Assembly (NCBI GenBank): GCA_023416745.1
Contig: JAEZHF010000090.1
Coordinates: 1 to 33,182 of the forward strand
DNA from: Bacillota bacterium
GTDB lineage: Bacteria > Bacillota > Clostridia > Christensenellales > SZUA-584
DNA length: 33,182 nucleotides
Direction of reading: 5' to 3'
In this document: positions 7,430 through 16,237 of the stretch, piece by piece
Layout of the letters: the number at the start of each line of letters is the position of its first letter
How positions within the stretch are numbered: the stretch's first letter is position 1
Position numbers and translations under genes: made by a program
Notes under the pieces: model-generated
Seen by the model: only the letters and a program-made list of their open reading frames with translations
The model's database searches: none
What the model was told of the DNA's origin: nothing

Positions 7430-8929
7430 CTATACCAGCCCGATCTGTTTGATGCCCGGATACATCCGCTTATACGCCTGATACTTCTCCATATAGATCT
7501 CATGCTTTTTCGCATCCGGCTCGAACGTGCGCTCGATGCCCACAAACTGCGCCGCCGCATCCTTGAGAGATTTGTAGTCGCCGCACGCCACCGCGCACAG
7601 CATCCCCAGCGCAATGGTGCCCGACTCCAGCACTTTGAGCTTCTTCACCGGCAGCCCCATGATGTCCGCCTTGATCTGCAGCTGCATGGCGGACCGCGAA
7701 CCGCCGCCCGCGCAGGTCACGCTGGAAACACGTGTGCCGCACTGCTCCAGCAGCTCGGCGTTCAGCATCATCTCGAAGCAGTTGCCCTCGATGCACGCCT
7801 TGTATATGTCACCCCGCGTGGTGGACAGCTTGAGCCCCACCAGCGCGCCCACCGACCCTGAATCCATGTAAGGCGTGCCGCTGCCCGCGAAGTGCGGCTG
7901 CACCAGCAGGTCAGTCGGCCCCTCGGGGCACTCGCTCTCCATAATGGCGTATATGTCCGCGCCCGCCTGCGACGCCGCCTGCCAGCGCTCGCGCTCGATG
8001 GTGTTGCGGTACCACTTGAGCACCGCGCCCGCCGTGTTGGAAAAGCCCAGCGTCACGTATTCGCCAGCCACCGCGTACGGCTCGATACAGAAGTTATTGC
8101 GCCTCATTACATCGAGATTTTCAAGGTCGCGCAGCATGACCGTCAGACATTCCGTGGTGCCGATGCCGTCCACGCTGTCGCCGCGGTTCAGCACCCCCGC
8201 GCCCAGCGCCGCGCATATCTGGTCGTGGCCGCCCGCCACCAGTATGACTCCAGCCGGAAGCCCCAGCTCCGCCGCCACCGAGGGCAACACCGTGCCCACT
8301 ACCGTGCCCGACTGCACCGGCTCGGAGAACTTCGCCTTGTCGATGCCAAAAGCGTCCATGATGGTGTCCGACCACTGGCAGGTGCGGTAGTCCAGCATCA
8401 TCGAACGGGACGCCAGCGAATAGTCCAGCTTGCGCTCACCCGACAACCGGTACGCGATGAAGTCGCAGTACAGCGGGAACATTTTGGCGCTGTCGTACAG
8501 CTCACGCTGGTTCTTTTTCAGCCACAACAGCTTGTTGAGGGAGTAGATGGTGTTGATGGGCAGCCCCGCGATGCCGTACACGTCCGCTTCGCTGAACTGT
8601 GCCAGAATGTCGGCCACCTCGTCGGTGCCGCGGATGTCCGAGAATATGATGCTGTTGCCCAGCACCCGCCCGTTCTCGTCCATCGGCACAAACGCCTCGC
8701 CGAAAGACGCCGTTGCGACAGCGGCCACCGGCTCAGACGACGCGGCCACCGCCTTTTTGATCACCGCCTGCACGCTCTGCCATATCACGTCGCCGTTCAG
8801 CTCGATGTAGCCCGGCTTCGGCATGATCAGGTCGTATTCCGCCTGTGCGGATGAGATCACGCCGCCGTCCTGCCCGATCACCGTTGCCTTGCATGTCGTC
8901 GTCCCTATATCCAGCCCCAGATATGCCAT
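7430..8929 (-). CDS. Second FGGY-family carbohydrate kinase (xylulokinase-like)
   Basis: This 499-aa kinase is a distant paralogue of the one at 2173-3693. It has the N-terminal LGLDIGTTTCKATVIGQDG loop, VAGGHDQICAALGAGVL, GIGTTECLTVML and the adenosine motif CAGGGSRSAMQLQIKADIMG. Length and architecture fit xylulokinase, gluconokinase and related FGGY enzymes, and the substrate is not determinable from motifs. The start at 8929 has a GGGGGAG ribosome binding site a few bases upstream; a longer open frame overlaps the zinc-ribbon gene and is not credible. It follows that gene by 35 bases, so they are probably co-transcribed. Two divergent FGGY kinases within 7 kb suggest the region handles more than one pentose or polyol. 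Confidence 0.88.
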   Translation of the reverse strand: MAYLGLDIGTTTCKATVIGQDGGVISSAQAEYDLIMPKPGYIELNGDVIWQSVQAVIKKAVAASSEPVAAVATASFGEAFVPMDENGRVLGNSIIFSDIRGTDEVADILAQFSEADVYGIAGLPINTIYSLNKLLWLKKNQRELYDSAKMFPLYCDFIAYRLSGERKLDYSLASRSMMLDYRTCQWSDTIMDAFGIDKAKFSEPVQSGTVVGTVLPSVAAELGLPAGVILVAGGHDQICAALGAGVLNRGDSVDGIGTTECLTVMLRDLENLDVMRRNNFCIEPYAVAGEYVTLGFSNTAGAVLKWYRNTIERERWQAASQAGADIYAIMESECPEGPTDLLVQPHFAGSGTPYMDSGSVGALVGLKLSTTRGDIYKACIEGNCFEMMLNAELLEQCGTRVSSVTCAGGGSRSAMQLQIKADIMGLPVKKLKVLESGTIALGMLCAVACGDYKSLKDAAAQFVGIERTFEPDAKKHEIYMEKYQAYKRMYPGIKQIGLV

Positions 8930-8964
8930 ATGTCTCCCCCCTGTATGCGATATGTTCTGATCCG

Positions 8965-9447
8965 TTAACCCAGCTGCGCGCCGCACTCGCCGCAGAACTT
9001 GCGTCCCGGCTCACACTTCGCCCCGCAATCCGGGCAAAATGCCGCTACAGGCGCGCCCAGCTTGGTGCCGCACTCCCGGCAAAACTTGGTGCCCGGCTCG
9101 TTCTCCGCACCGCAGTCCGGGCAGGTACGCTCAAGCAGCGCCTGCTGCTTCTGTTCCGCCGCCCGCGCGGCCTGCTCCGCTTCCGCCTTCTTGGCGTCAA
9201 TCTGCGTCTGCAGCGCCTCCGCCTGCGCGCACAGCGCGGCGAACTCCGGGTACCGTCCGGACTGGCGGTGCGCTTCAAACGCGTCGCGCCCGATGCGCGT
9301 CAGCACTTCGTTCTGCTTGCCCTGCAGCTCGCTGACCTCGCCCTTCAGCAGAAACGCGTTCATCGACTCGTCCTTCTTGGCTTCCTCGCCCATTAGCGGC
9401 TGCATGCCCTTGATCAGGCCGCTCAGGCCGCTCAGAAAATCACTCAT
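8965..9447 (-). CDS. Small protein with coiled coil and two C-terminal zinc ribbons
   Basis: This 160-aa protein has a short N-terminus (DFLSGLSGLIKGMQPLM), an Ala/Glu/Gln-rich helical stretch at about residues 35-105 that is likely coiled coil, and two zinc ribbons at the end, each of the form CPDCGA..FCxECG. The last ribbon sits at the very C-terminus. Proteins of this layout are common in Clostridia and are generally unassigned; the ribbons probably mediate protein or nucleic-acid contacts. The ATG at 9447 has AAGGAGG at ideal spacing. It lies 48 bases after the EamA transporter stop and 35 bases before the FGGY kinase start, so it may share a transcript with either. I assign no function. 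Confidence 0.8.
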   Translation of the reverse strand: MSDFLSGLSGLIKGMQPLMGEEAKKDESMNAFLLKGEVSELQGKQNEVLTRIGRDAFEAHRQSGRYPEFAALCAQAEALQTQIDAKKAEAEQAARAAEQKQQALLERTCPDCGAENEPGTKFCRECGTKLGAPVAAFCPDCGAKCEPGRKFCGECGAQLG

Positions 9448-9495
9448 GGGAAACCTCCTTAAGTTTAATTGGATAGTTATCTTAATAAGGTAAAA

Positions 9496-10371
9496 CTAAA
9501 TCTCCAGAACGGTTTTCTCATCCTTTAGTTCCGCCGAAACGGCGCGGCTTTGCCGGATTGACAGTATATTGTAGACGACGACAGTGATCAGTACCACCAC
9601 GCCGCCCGCTACGGCAAAAGCCCCCGGCTTTTCACCCGTCGCCAGCATCACCCAGATGGGGTTCAAAAGCGGCTCCAGCGCCGCGATCAGCGAGGCCGTT
9701 ATCGGGGTGGTGGTCTTGATGCCGATGCTGAACAGCACATAAGCCAGCCCCAGCTGAAATATGCCCATCAGCGCAATCACCAGCCACGGCACCGCCTCAA
9801 AAGTCACGTTGGTGGCAATGAACGGCGCGCAGATCACGATGTTGATCAGATATGCCAGCAGCATCGCCTGCTCGGGCTTCGCCCCCGGCATCCGGTTCGC
9901 GATGAACACCCCCGAGAACGTGAGGCCGGCCAGAAACGCCAGTATGTTGCCCAGCAGCGCGTCGGCCTTCAGCTGGTCGAAGAAGAACAGCATCACACCC
10001 GCAAACACGATGCCCACCGCCGAGATATCCAGCGCTTTGGGGCGCGTTTTCAGCAGCAGCGCCGATATCAGTATCACGAATATCGGTGCGGTATACTGAA
10101 GCACGATGGCGTTGGCCGCCGTGGTCAGCTTGTTCGCGATTATGAAAAGCGCCATCGTTGCGGATAGCGACAGAGCACCCAGCACAACCGGTTTGGTGAA
10201 AGTGATGCGCGGACGGCGCATGTAGACCGCCATCACCAAGGCCGCAAAAGCGGATCTCAGCCCGACGATGGTCATGGCGTCCCAAGGCACCAGCTTGATC
10301 AGTACGCCCGCCGAGCTCCACAGCACAGCGGTCATCGCAATCAGTAGGGGCCCTTTGTATTTCGTATGCAT
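9496..10371 (-). CDS. EamA/DMT-family transporter
   Basis: This 291-aa membrane protein has about ten hydrophobic helices arranged as two five-helix EamA repeats, beginning LLIAMTAVLWSSAGVLIKL and again around NILAFLAGLTFSGVFIANRM. The second repeat ends in ASLIAALEPLLNPIWVML, the family's EP(L) helix motif. Members of the drug/metabolite transporter superfamily export or import small metabolites such as amino acids or nucleosides; the substrate is unknown. I prefer the ATG at 10371 with GGAG eight bases upstream; a TTG 27 bases earlier is possible. It lies 80 bases after the LCP gene on the same strand. Confidence 0.85.
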   Translation of the reverse strand: MHTKYKGPLLIAMTAVLWSSAGVLIKLVPWDAMTIVGLRSAFAALVMAVYMRRPRITFTKPVVLGALSLSATMALFIIANKLTTAANAIVLQYTAPIFVILISALLLKTRPKALDISAVGIVFAGVMLFFFDQLKADALLGNILAFLAGLTFSGVFIANRMPGAKPEQAMLLAYLINIVICAPFIATNVTFEAVPWLVIALMGIFQLGLAYVLFSIGIKTTTPITASLIAALEPLLNPIWVMLATGEKPGAFAVAGGVVVLITVVVYNILSIRQSRAVSAELKDEKTVLEI

Positions 10372-10451
10372 CGTTGCAGCTCCATGAAGCAGATTCAAAT
10401 CACCGCATCATGATATCATACATTCCGAGCGGCGGCAACGCATGGCAAGGC

Positions 10452-11684
10452 TCACTCATCCTCCGGCACCGGCGGTGAAACGTCCGGCGCTTCAGTGGGT
10501 TCCTCCGGCGCTTCCGTGGGCTGCTGAGGCGCTTCGGTGTCCTGCGGCGTTTCAACCGGCTCGTCATCATCCGGCGGAGCGGATGGCGTCAGTTCCGGCG
10601 CGCTCGTCTTCTTGGGCTTGTCGTTTCCGCTGCGGTGCAGCACGTAGCTGATATCGTGCTCCTCGTCAATACCGATATCGATGCCGAAAATCTGCTTAAC
10701 GAGATCCGCCTTGCCCTGCTGGTCCAGCAGATAGAAATAAACGCCGTAAGCTGTGTGGTATTCACCGGGCAGCGTATGCTGTCCGACATCGTCCCAATCG
10801 TCAAAACCCGCCCCGAACACGGCCAGCGCGCATATCTGTTCCAGCGTTAAGTTGGTATACACCATGTCCTTGAGTGAACGGTATATGTCCGGCAGGTTCC
10901 CGATCTGCCCGCTGTTTGCCATCTGGCTGAACACTGCGATGAGCAGCTGCCGCTGGCGCTCCTGCCGGTCCACGTCTGTGCCAAAGCCCTTGCGTACGCG
11001 CAGATAATCCAGCACCTGCTGGCTGTCAAGGTGCTGATAGCCCTCGTATATCGTGCCGCGAGTGCCCTCAAACTCAATATCCATGTCGTAGTCCACGCCG
11101 CCCATTGCGTCCACCAGCGCCACAAGCCCGTCCATGTCCACGCCCACGTAATAGGGAACGGGTATGCCGCCGAACACGCCGCTGATGGTGTCGCACGCGT
11201 TTTTAAAGCCGCTGTCGCAAAGGCCGCCGCCGAAATACGCCGCCGCGTTCACCTTGTAAAGCTCGCCTGTCGCATTGGTGACATGCACATAGCTGTCCCG
11301 CGGTGTGGTGATCATATCCACCCTGCCGGTATTAAAATCGATGGTGACCAGCAGCATCGTGTCGGTGCGAAAGTCCTCGCGCTCGGTGCCCAGGCGCTGC
11401 TGGTTGGAGTCCATGCCCATCACCAGTATATTGACGCGGCCCTTCATGAAGCCAAAATCCGGCTGCACCGTCGTCTGTGCTTCCCCCTCAGCAGTCTGCT
11501 GCGTCGGCTGCGGCTCCGGCAGCGTGAAAGCCGCTCCCGGGTTGATGACCGTGCGGTATAAAAAAACGGACAGCATAACCAGCGCCACGCCTCCCAGAAG
11601 CGATACGGCGATGATAATGATATTCCGTCTGCTGAACCTGATATGATTATCGTTCCTGTCTTTGTTCATATTTGCTGATGCCAT
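10452..11684 (-). CDS. LytR-CpsA-Psr (LCP) family cell-wall glycopolymer ligase
   Basis: This 410-aa protein has an N-terminal cytoplasmic stretch, one transmembrane segment at about residues 23-46, and an extracellular LCP domain. Diagnostic motifs are ILVMGMDS, FRTDTMLLVTID, ITTPRDSYV and LRVRKGFGTDVDRQERQRQLL, which include the conserved acidic and arginine residues that bind the polyprenyl-pyrophosphate substrate. LCP enzymes attach teichoic acids or capsule polymers to peptidoglycan in Gram-positive bacteria. The last ~50 residues are a disordered tail rich in Pro, Glu, Thr and Asp with TEAPxxPTEAPEEP repeats, probably a wall spacer. Two starts are possible (11684 or 11669); neither has a strong ribosome binding site. 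An extended -10 promoter lies just upstream. Confidence 0.9.
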   Translation of the reverse strand: MASANMNKDRNDNHIRFSRRNIIIIAVSLLGGVALVMLSVFLYRTVINPGAAFTLPEPQPTQQTAEGEAQTTVQPDFGFMKGRVNILVMGMDSNQQRLGTEREDFRTDTMLLVTIDFNTGRVDMITTPRDSYVHVTNATGELYKVNAAAYFGGGLCDSGFKNACDTISGVFGGIPVPYYVGVDMDGLVALVDAMGGVDYDMDIEFEGTRGTIYEGYQHLDSQQVLDYLRVRKGFGTDVDRQERQRQLLIAVFSQMANSGQIGNLPDIYRSLKDMVYTNLTLEQICALAVFGAGFDDWDDVGQHTLPGEYHTAYGVYFYLLDQQGKADLVKQIFGIDIGIDEEHDISYVLHRSGNDKPKKTSAPELTPSAPPDDDEPVETPQDTEAPQQPTEAPEEPTEAPDVSPPVPEDE

Positions 11685-11711
11685 TGCCTTTTCATAAAAA
11701 TCTCAACGCAT

Positions 11712-11720
11712 ATTATATCA
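11712..11720 (-). promoter_or_regulatory. Extended -10 promoter of the LCP gene
   Basis: The minus strand reads TGATATAAT at 11712-11720, an extended -10 element. There is no good -35. The start would be near 11705, about 20 bases before the first ATG. Confidence 0.45.
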
Positions 11721-11811
11721 CACGCGATGGATTCTGGCAGGCTGGTCATATAATGTTTCCATTTTATTATATTTTTAATCAACTCATACGGCAGCAATCA
11801 GACTGACGAAA

Positions 11812-11841
11812 ACGAAAAAGCAGCCCCTGTCTGAGGGCTGC
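11812..11841 (-). terminator. Rho-independent terminator of the sugar-sensing operon
   Basis: On the minus strand GCAGCCC (11835-11841) pairs with GGGCTGC (11820-11826) around an 8-base loop and is followed by CTTTTT. It is 20 bases after the stop of the binding lipoprotein at 11862 and closes the five-gene operon that starts at 17782. Confidence 0.85.
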
Positions 11842-11861
11842 CTCTCAGTAAAAAACGCGGG

Positions 11862-12902
11862 CTACTGAGGCCACTCGCTCTTCGGCACGTTCATATACAC
11901 CTGCTCCACGGTATAAAAACCGTCCTTGATCACTGTGTCCACGATGTTGCCCAACGTCACCGGAATCGGCTCATATATGATGTATGGAATATCATATGTG
12001 CCGTCGTCTATGGTCTGCGTGCTGCCGATATCCTCATTCAGCGCCATTTTGACCGCGATCTCCGCAGCGCCCTCGGCCAGCTGGCTGATGGGCTTGTACA
12101 CCGTCATATGCTGCGTGCCCTCAACGATGCGCTGGCACGCTGCCAACTCCGCGTCCTGCCCGGTCACGTACACGGTGCCGGCGAGACGACTCTCGCTCAA
12201 AGCGTTCACCGCGCCCTCAGCCAGCCGGTCATCTCCCGCCAGTATCGCATCCACCCTGACGCCCTTGGTGATCAGGTCGTCCACAAACGCATAAGCCGCT
12301 TCGTCCCGCCAGGCCTCAATCCAGGTTTCCCCCACGATGCTCACCGCGCCGTTGTCCACCAGCGGCTGCAGCACATCCTTGTAACCGTCGTTGATCATGA
12401 AGCAGTTGTTGTCGGTAGCCGGGCCGTTCAGTATCAGGTAGTTGCCCCTGGGCACAGCTTCTGTTGCCGTGGACGCCATCAGGTAGCCCACCTTGTAGTT
12501 GTCGAATGATATGTACAGATCGGCATTGGAGTTGGTGATCAGGCGGTCGTAGGCGATCACCTTGACGTTGTTGGTATGCGCGTATTTGATCAAATCGCCC
12601 AGCGTATCCTTGTCATACGCCACGATGACGAGTACATCAACGCCGCTGTCCACCATGTCTATACCGATCTCCGTCTGACGCGTGCTGTCCTCGTAGGCGT
12701 TTTGAACGATCACCTTCGCGCCCAGCTCTTCGGCTTTGGCCACAAAAATGTCGCGGTCACGCAGCCACCGCTCCACCGTCATGGATTCGGAAATAAAGCC
12801 GATTACGATTTTGCCGTCGTCATTTTTGTACGTCTGTTTCGCCTGGCATCCGGCCAGAAGAATTAGAATCACCACCAGAAGGATTATCACGAGTTTCTTC
12901 AT
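11862..12902 (-). CDS. Xylose-type sugar-binding lipoprotein (XylF-like)
   Basis: This 346-aa protein begins with a lipoprotein signal (hydrophobic core then LLAGC, Cys at residue 19), so it should be anchored outside the membrane by lipid. The rest is a type I periplasmic-binding fold. AYDRLITNSNADLYISFDNYKVG and VTGQDAELAACQRIVEGTQHMTVYK closely follow D-xylose-binding proteins of the XylF group. The ATG has CGGAGG five bases upstream. It is the last gene of the sensor operon, 27 bases after the response regulator, and is followed by a terminator. It may deliver sugar to the nearby ABC transporter as a second binding protein, or act with the sensor. Ligand (xylose or a similar monosaccharide) is inferred from resemblance only. 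Confidence 0.85.
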   Translation of the reverse strand: MKKLVIILLVVILILLAGCQAKQTYKNDDGKIVIGFISESMTVERWLRDRDIFVAKAEELGAKVIVQNAYEDSTRQTEIGIDMVDSGVDVLVIVAYDKDTLGDLIKYAHTNNVKVIAYDRLITNSNADLYISFDNYKVGYLMASTATEAVPRGNYLILNGPATDNNCFMINDGYKDVLQPLVDNGAVSIVGETWIEAWRDEAAYAFVDDLITKGVRVDAILAGDDRLAEGAVNALSESRLAGTVYVTGQDAELAACQRIVEGTQHMTVYKPISQLAEGAAEIAVKMALNEDIGSTQTIDDGTYDIPYIIYEPIPVTLGNIVDTVIKDGFYTVEQVYMNVPKSEWPQ

Positions 12903-12929
12903 TTGAACCTCCGTTAGTCCTTATTCACA

Positions 12930-14501
12930 TCACATTTGCTTTTGGTATGCCGACGGGGATACCCCTTCAAACTTCTTGAACAGCCTGCTGAAATAATTGG
13001 GGTCACTGTATCCCGACATGTAGCAGATCTCTTTAATCGAATACTCACCTCTTTCCATCAGACGTTTCGCGTTCTCGATGCGCACGGACGTCAGCTTCTC
13101 AATGAAGTTGACGCCCATCTCCTGCTTGTAAAGCCGGCAGAAGTACTGCGGGCTGATGTAGAGTTCCTTGGATATCTCATCAAGCGTCAGATCCTCCCGG
13201 AAGCGCTCGCTGATGATTTTGTTGGCCTTTTCCACGATGATGCCGATCGTCTTTTGCTTGGAGCGGCTGATGCTCCGCGCGATGGCGCCGATCCTGTCGA
13301 TCATTGTCTGCTCAAATTCTTGCCTGGTGGTGCACGCCAGCAGCTGGGTCAGGTAGTCCGAATACCCTGCGGATTCTTCCTCCACGCCGTTCTCTATGGC
13401 CAGCCGGTGCGCCACCACCATCATCTCGATCAGCCTGTTGCGCACACCTTCCTGTTCCATCAGGTTCACATAGCGGCCGAAAACACCCGCCAGTATGCCG
13501 ATACAGGCCGGTGCGTCACCCTTTTCCAGCGCCTTGAACAACCGGCTTTCTTCGGGAATCAGCTCCGCGCCCGAATTGACGCTGAGCGGCGCCACATCGT
13601 CGATGTGGACGATTTTCTCGCCCTCCGCGTGGTTCAGAGCCCGCAGCGCCTCCTGATACGAGATCATGATATCTCTGTCGCCGCGCACCCGGCCGATACC
13701 CACCTTGAAATCCATCTCGTATTTGTATTCCAGCCGCACGATGATATCCTCCAGGAAACCGACGGCCTGCACACGCTGCTGGTAATCATCCTCAACGCTC
13801 TGCGCTGCGTATACCACCACGCGGTCCAGCATCACCGGTCCCACGATGCACTTGCTCTTGTGCTTTAAACTGTCTCGAAAGAACGTATAGAACTTCTGGT
13901 TCTGCACGCTGTCTCCCAGCACGCCGCCGCTGCCGCGCGCCCTGGAGCCAAACGTCAGTATGAATATATAGCCCGCACCCGTTCGGATGTCGAAAAGCTC
14001 CTTGTAATGACCGATATCCGCCTGCTGAGAGAGCATCAGCGAATAGATAAAGCTGTTTTCCAGCACGGAGAGCATCTTGTCCAGCTTTTCGCGGGTCTCC
14101 AGCTCCTGGTCGTACTTGCGCCGTTCCTCGTCGAGCTCCCGCACGATGCGCTCCAGCGTCTCCACCAGCCGCACACGGTTCACTGGCTTTGTGAGGTATT
14201 CGCACGCACCCAGCTCAACCGCCTGCTGGGCAAACTCAAAGTATTCGTACACCGACACGATGACGAACTTGATGTTGTTGTGAATCTTTTTGATCTCCTT
14301 GACGGCTTCCAGCCCGTTGATGCCCGGCATGCGGATGTCCGTCAGTATGATGTCCGGCCGCTGCTGGCGCACCTTGTCTATCGCCTCGCGCCCCGACCGC
14401 GCAGACATCGTCACCTGTATGTTGGAGAATTCATTTTCCACGATGTGCTTGACCGATTCGATGACAATCTGCTCGTCGTCGCAAACCATCAAACTGTACA
14501 T
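12930..14501 (-). CDS. YesN-type response regulator with AraC DNA-binding domain
   Basis: This 523-aa protein has a receiver domain at residues 3-120 with the acidic pocket D8-D9, phosphoacceptor D55 in ILTDIRMPG, and the conserved lysine in YLTKPVN. A long central region follows, and a C-terminal AraC/XylS domain covers about 415-523, including LTLDEISKELYISPQYFCRLYKQEMG and SIKEICYMSGYSDPNYFSRLFKKFEGVSPSAYQ. It is the cognate partner of the kinase at 14693. In known systems of this type the phosphorylated regulator activates the adjacent sugar transporter genes, so the ChvE-GguAB genes upstream are a likely target. A 191-base gap with its own inverted repeats separates it from the kinase. 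Confidence 0.92.
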   Translation of the reverse strand: MYSLMVCDDEQIVIESVKHIVENEFSNIQVTMSARSGREAIDKVRQQRPDIILTDIRMPGINGLEAVKEIKKIHNNIKFVIVSVYEYFEFAQQAVELGACEYLTKPVNRVRLVETLERIVRELDEERRKYDQELETREKLDKMLSVLENSFIYSLMLSQQADIGHYKELFDIRTGAGYIFILTFGSRARGSGGVLGDSVQNQKFYTFFRDSLKHKSKCIVGPVMLDRVVVYAAQSVEDDYQQRVQAVGFLEDIIVRLEYKYEMDFKVGIGRVRGDRDIMISYQEALRALNHAEGEKIVHIDDVAPLSVNSGAELIPEESRLFKALEKGDAPACIGILAGVFGRYVNLMEQEGVRNRLIEMMVVAHRLAIENGVEEESAGYSDYLTQLLACTTRQEFEQTMIDRIGAIARSISRSKQKTIGIIVEKANKIISERFREDLTLDEISKELYISPQYFCRLYKQEMGVNFIEKLTSVRIENAKRLMERGEYSIKEICYMSGYSDPNYFSRLFKKFEGVSPSAYQKQM

Positions 14502-14593
14502 ATGTCCTCCTTCGTCGGATTGGCGTAAAACCTTTTGGTTTCCCGTCAGTTATCCGGCTTTGTCCGCTGCGCCTCGTTCCGCATGGTGCGCAA

Positions 14594-14643
14594 GCGAAAT
14601 TTCGCATAGCCTACCTGGGGTCCCCGAAAAAGTCTTTTTGGGG
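14594..14643. repeat. Palindromic element between kinase and regulator genes
   Basis: The 191-base gap between the two-component genes contains the perfect 12-bp palindrome GCGAAATTTCGC (14594-14605) and an imperfect hairpin at 14622-14643 made of CCCC, A-run, T-run and GGGG. Surrounding words such as TCCGCTGCGCCTCGTTCCGCA look like a dispersed intergenic repeat rather than coding DNA (impression, not checked). The hairpin could reduce read-through from kinase to regulator or mark an RNA-processing site. Confidence 0.5.
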
Positions 14644-14692
14644 TGGGTTATGGTGTGGGCTGCGCAGGCCAAGCCCAACTTGCCCACTCAAA

Positions 14693-16237
14693 TCAATTGT
14701 TTAGGGCTTCACCATTTGATGGAGCTTTATCGGCACGGTTGGGTATCTTCAGCGTGACGCGGGTGCCTTTGCCTGGCTGGCTTTCAATGTCGAACACGTC
14801 GTCTTCGCCGAAAAACAGCCGCAGCCGCTGAACGACGTTGTAAACGCCGATGCCTGTTGTATGGCCCGTTTTCTCGCTTTCAAAGGTGTGGCCGCGCAAT
14901 ATCTTCAATCGCGTCTCCTCACTCATGCCCACGCCATTGTCCTCAATCGTTACATGCGCCCACCCGGGCGGGCCTTGTTCCAGCGATATCGTGATAGCAC
15001 CACCCTGCTCCAAGTTGCCCACGCCGTGTATCGCCGCGTTTTCCACCATCGGCTGTATGATGAGCGGCGGCACGTCGATATCCAGCAGGCTGCAGTCGAT
15101 GTTGTAGGAAAACTGTATGATGTCGCCGAAACGAACATGAAAAAGGTTGCCGTAAGCCCGCACGGTATCGATCTCCTCTTTGATCTTCACCTTGCGCGAC
15201 AGGCTCTTCACATTATACCGGAATATGCGCGCGATGTCGTCCAGAAAGCCGGACGTGCGCTCCGCCCCTTCCAGCATCGCCAGCTGCACACCCGCATTGA
15301 GCGTGTTGAACAAAAAATGCGGGTTGATCTGCATCTGCAGCGCCTTGATCTCCGCGTCCACCAGCAGCGACTGTATCTTAAGGTTCTCGATCTGCTGCTC
15401 CAATAGCTGCGACTCGGTATCCGCCTTGTCGTGCAGTGCCGTAATATAATCGCGGATGCTGTGCTTCATGCCGTTGAACGCGTCCGCCATCACCGACAGC
15501 TCGTCCTGTGAATGCACGATGATGTCGTCGGCATTGAAGTTGCCGCGCGATATCGCCTCCGCCGAATGGGCCAGCTTCTCAATGGGCCCCGTCATGTTAT
15601 ATGTCAGGTGCGAAATCACCAATATGTTGAGCCCCACCACCGAGAGTATCAGCACGATGTTGGTGAAGCTCATCTTGGTCAGGTCCTCCGCCATGCCGAT
15701 ATACTGCGCGGTATTGATGCTCACCTTAGACAGGTTCAGCCGGTCAGCATAGGTGTGGATATACGACGAGATCTGATTAGCCTCCGCATACCGCGCGATA
15801 TACTCGTCCGCATCGCTGAAGCGCTTGGCCTCCACCGCTGCGTCCGTCTGCTTCAGATACGAATCCACCATGTACACAATGTCCTTGTATATCAGGTCGT
15901 CCTCACTGTAGACGCCGTGCGATGCGTCAAACATCTTCTGAGCCCGCTCACGGAACGCGTCGCGCTGGCGGTAATAGTTCAGCAGGCTGTCCGAGTTGTC
16001 CGTCATCAGGTAGCTGGTCAGATATGTATCGAGCTGTTCCATGTTGCCCATAAACTCTTCGATCTGGACGTTGGCCGAAAACATATCGTCCATCTTCTCG
16101 ATCAGGTTGCGCGACGTGATGAGTATGAATATGCTCGTCAGGCTCATCAGTATCGTCGTGAACACAAACACAGCTGTCATTCTTGTTTTGATGCTCCGGA
16201 ACAGTTTCCGGCGAAGTTCCTTTTTTATCATCATCAA
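14693..16237 (-). CDS. YesM/LytS-type sensor histidine kinase
   Basis: This 514-aa membrane kinase has a transmembrane helix at about 19-42, an extracytoplasmic sensor region of ~145 residues, a second helix at 190-212, a HAMP linker, a coiled coil at about 260-298 and the His_kinase motif QMQINPHFLFNTLN with phospho-acceptor H307. The ATPase part shows PMVENAAIHG and IEDNGVGMS. Its start overlaps the stop of the membrane-anchored binding protein gene, so the two are translationally coupled. A TTG at 16237 is followed at once by two in-frame ATGs, any of which could be used. The coupling suggests that the binding protein presents sugar to the kinase's extracellular domain. Confidence 0.92.
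   Translation of the reverse strand: MMMIKKELRRKLFRSIKTRMTAVFVFTTILMSLTSIFILITSRNLIEKMDDMFSANVQIEEFMGNMEQLDTYLTSYLMTDNSDSLLNYYRQRDAFRERAQKMFDASHGVYSEDDLIYKDIVYMVDSYLKQTDAAVEAKRFSDADEYIARYAEANQISSYIHTYADRLNLSKVSINTAQYIGMAEDLTKMSFTNIVLILSVVGLNILVISHLTYNMTGPIEKLAHSAEAISRGNFNADDIIVHSQDELSVMADAFNGMKHSIRDYITALHDKADTESQLLEQQIENLKIQSLLVDAEIKALQMQINPHFLFNTLNAGVQLAMLEGAERTSGFLDDIARIFRYNVKSLSRKVKIKEEIDTVRAYGNLFHVRFGDIIQFSYNIDCSLLDIDVPPLIIQPMVENAAIHGVGNLEQGGAITISLEQGPPGWAHVTIEDNGVGMSEETRLKILRGHTFESEKTGHTTGIGVYNVVQRLRLFFGEDDVFDIESQPGKGTRVTLKIPNRADKAPSNGEALNN

Noticed and set aside
7892..8854. 320-codon plus-strand frame opposite the second FGGY kinase
   Set aside because: Same antisense signature (His/Arg/Val-rich, no domain).
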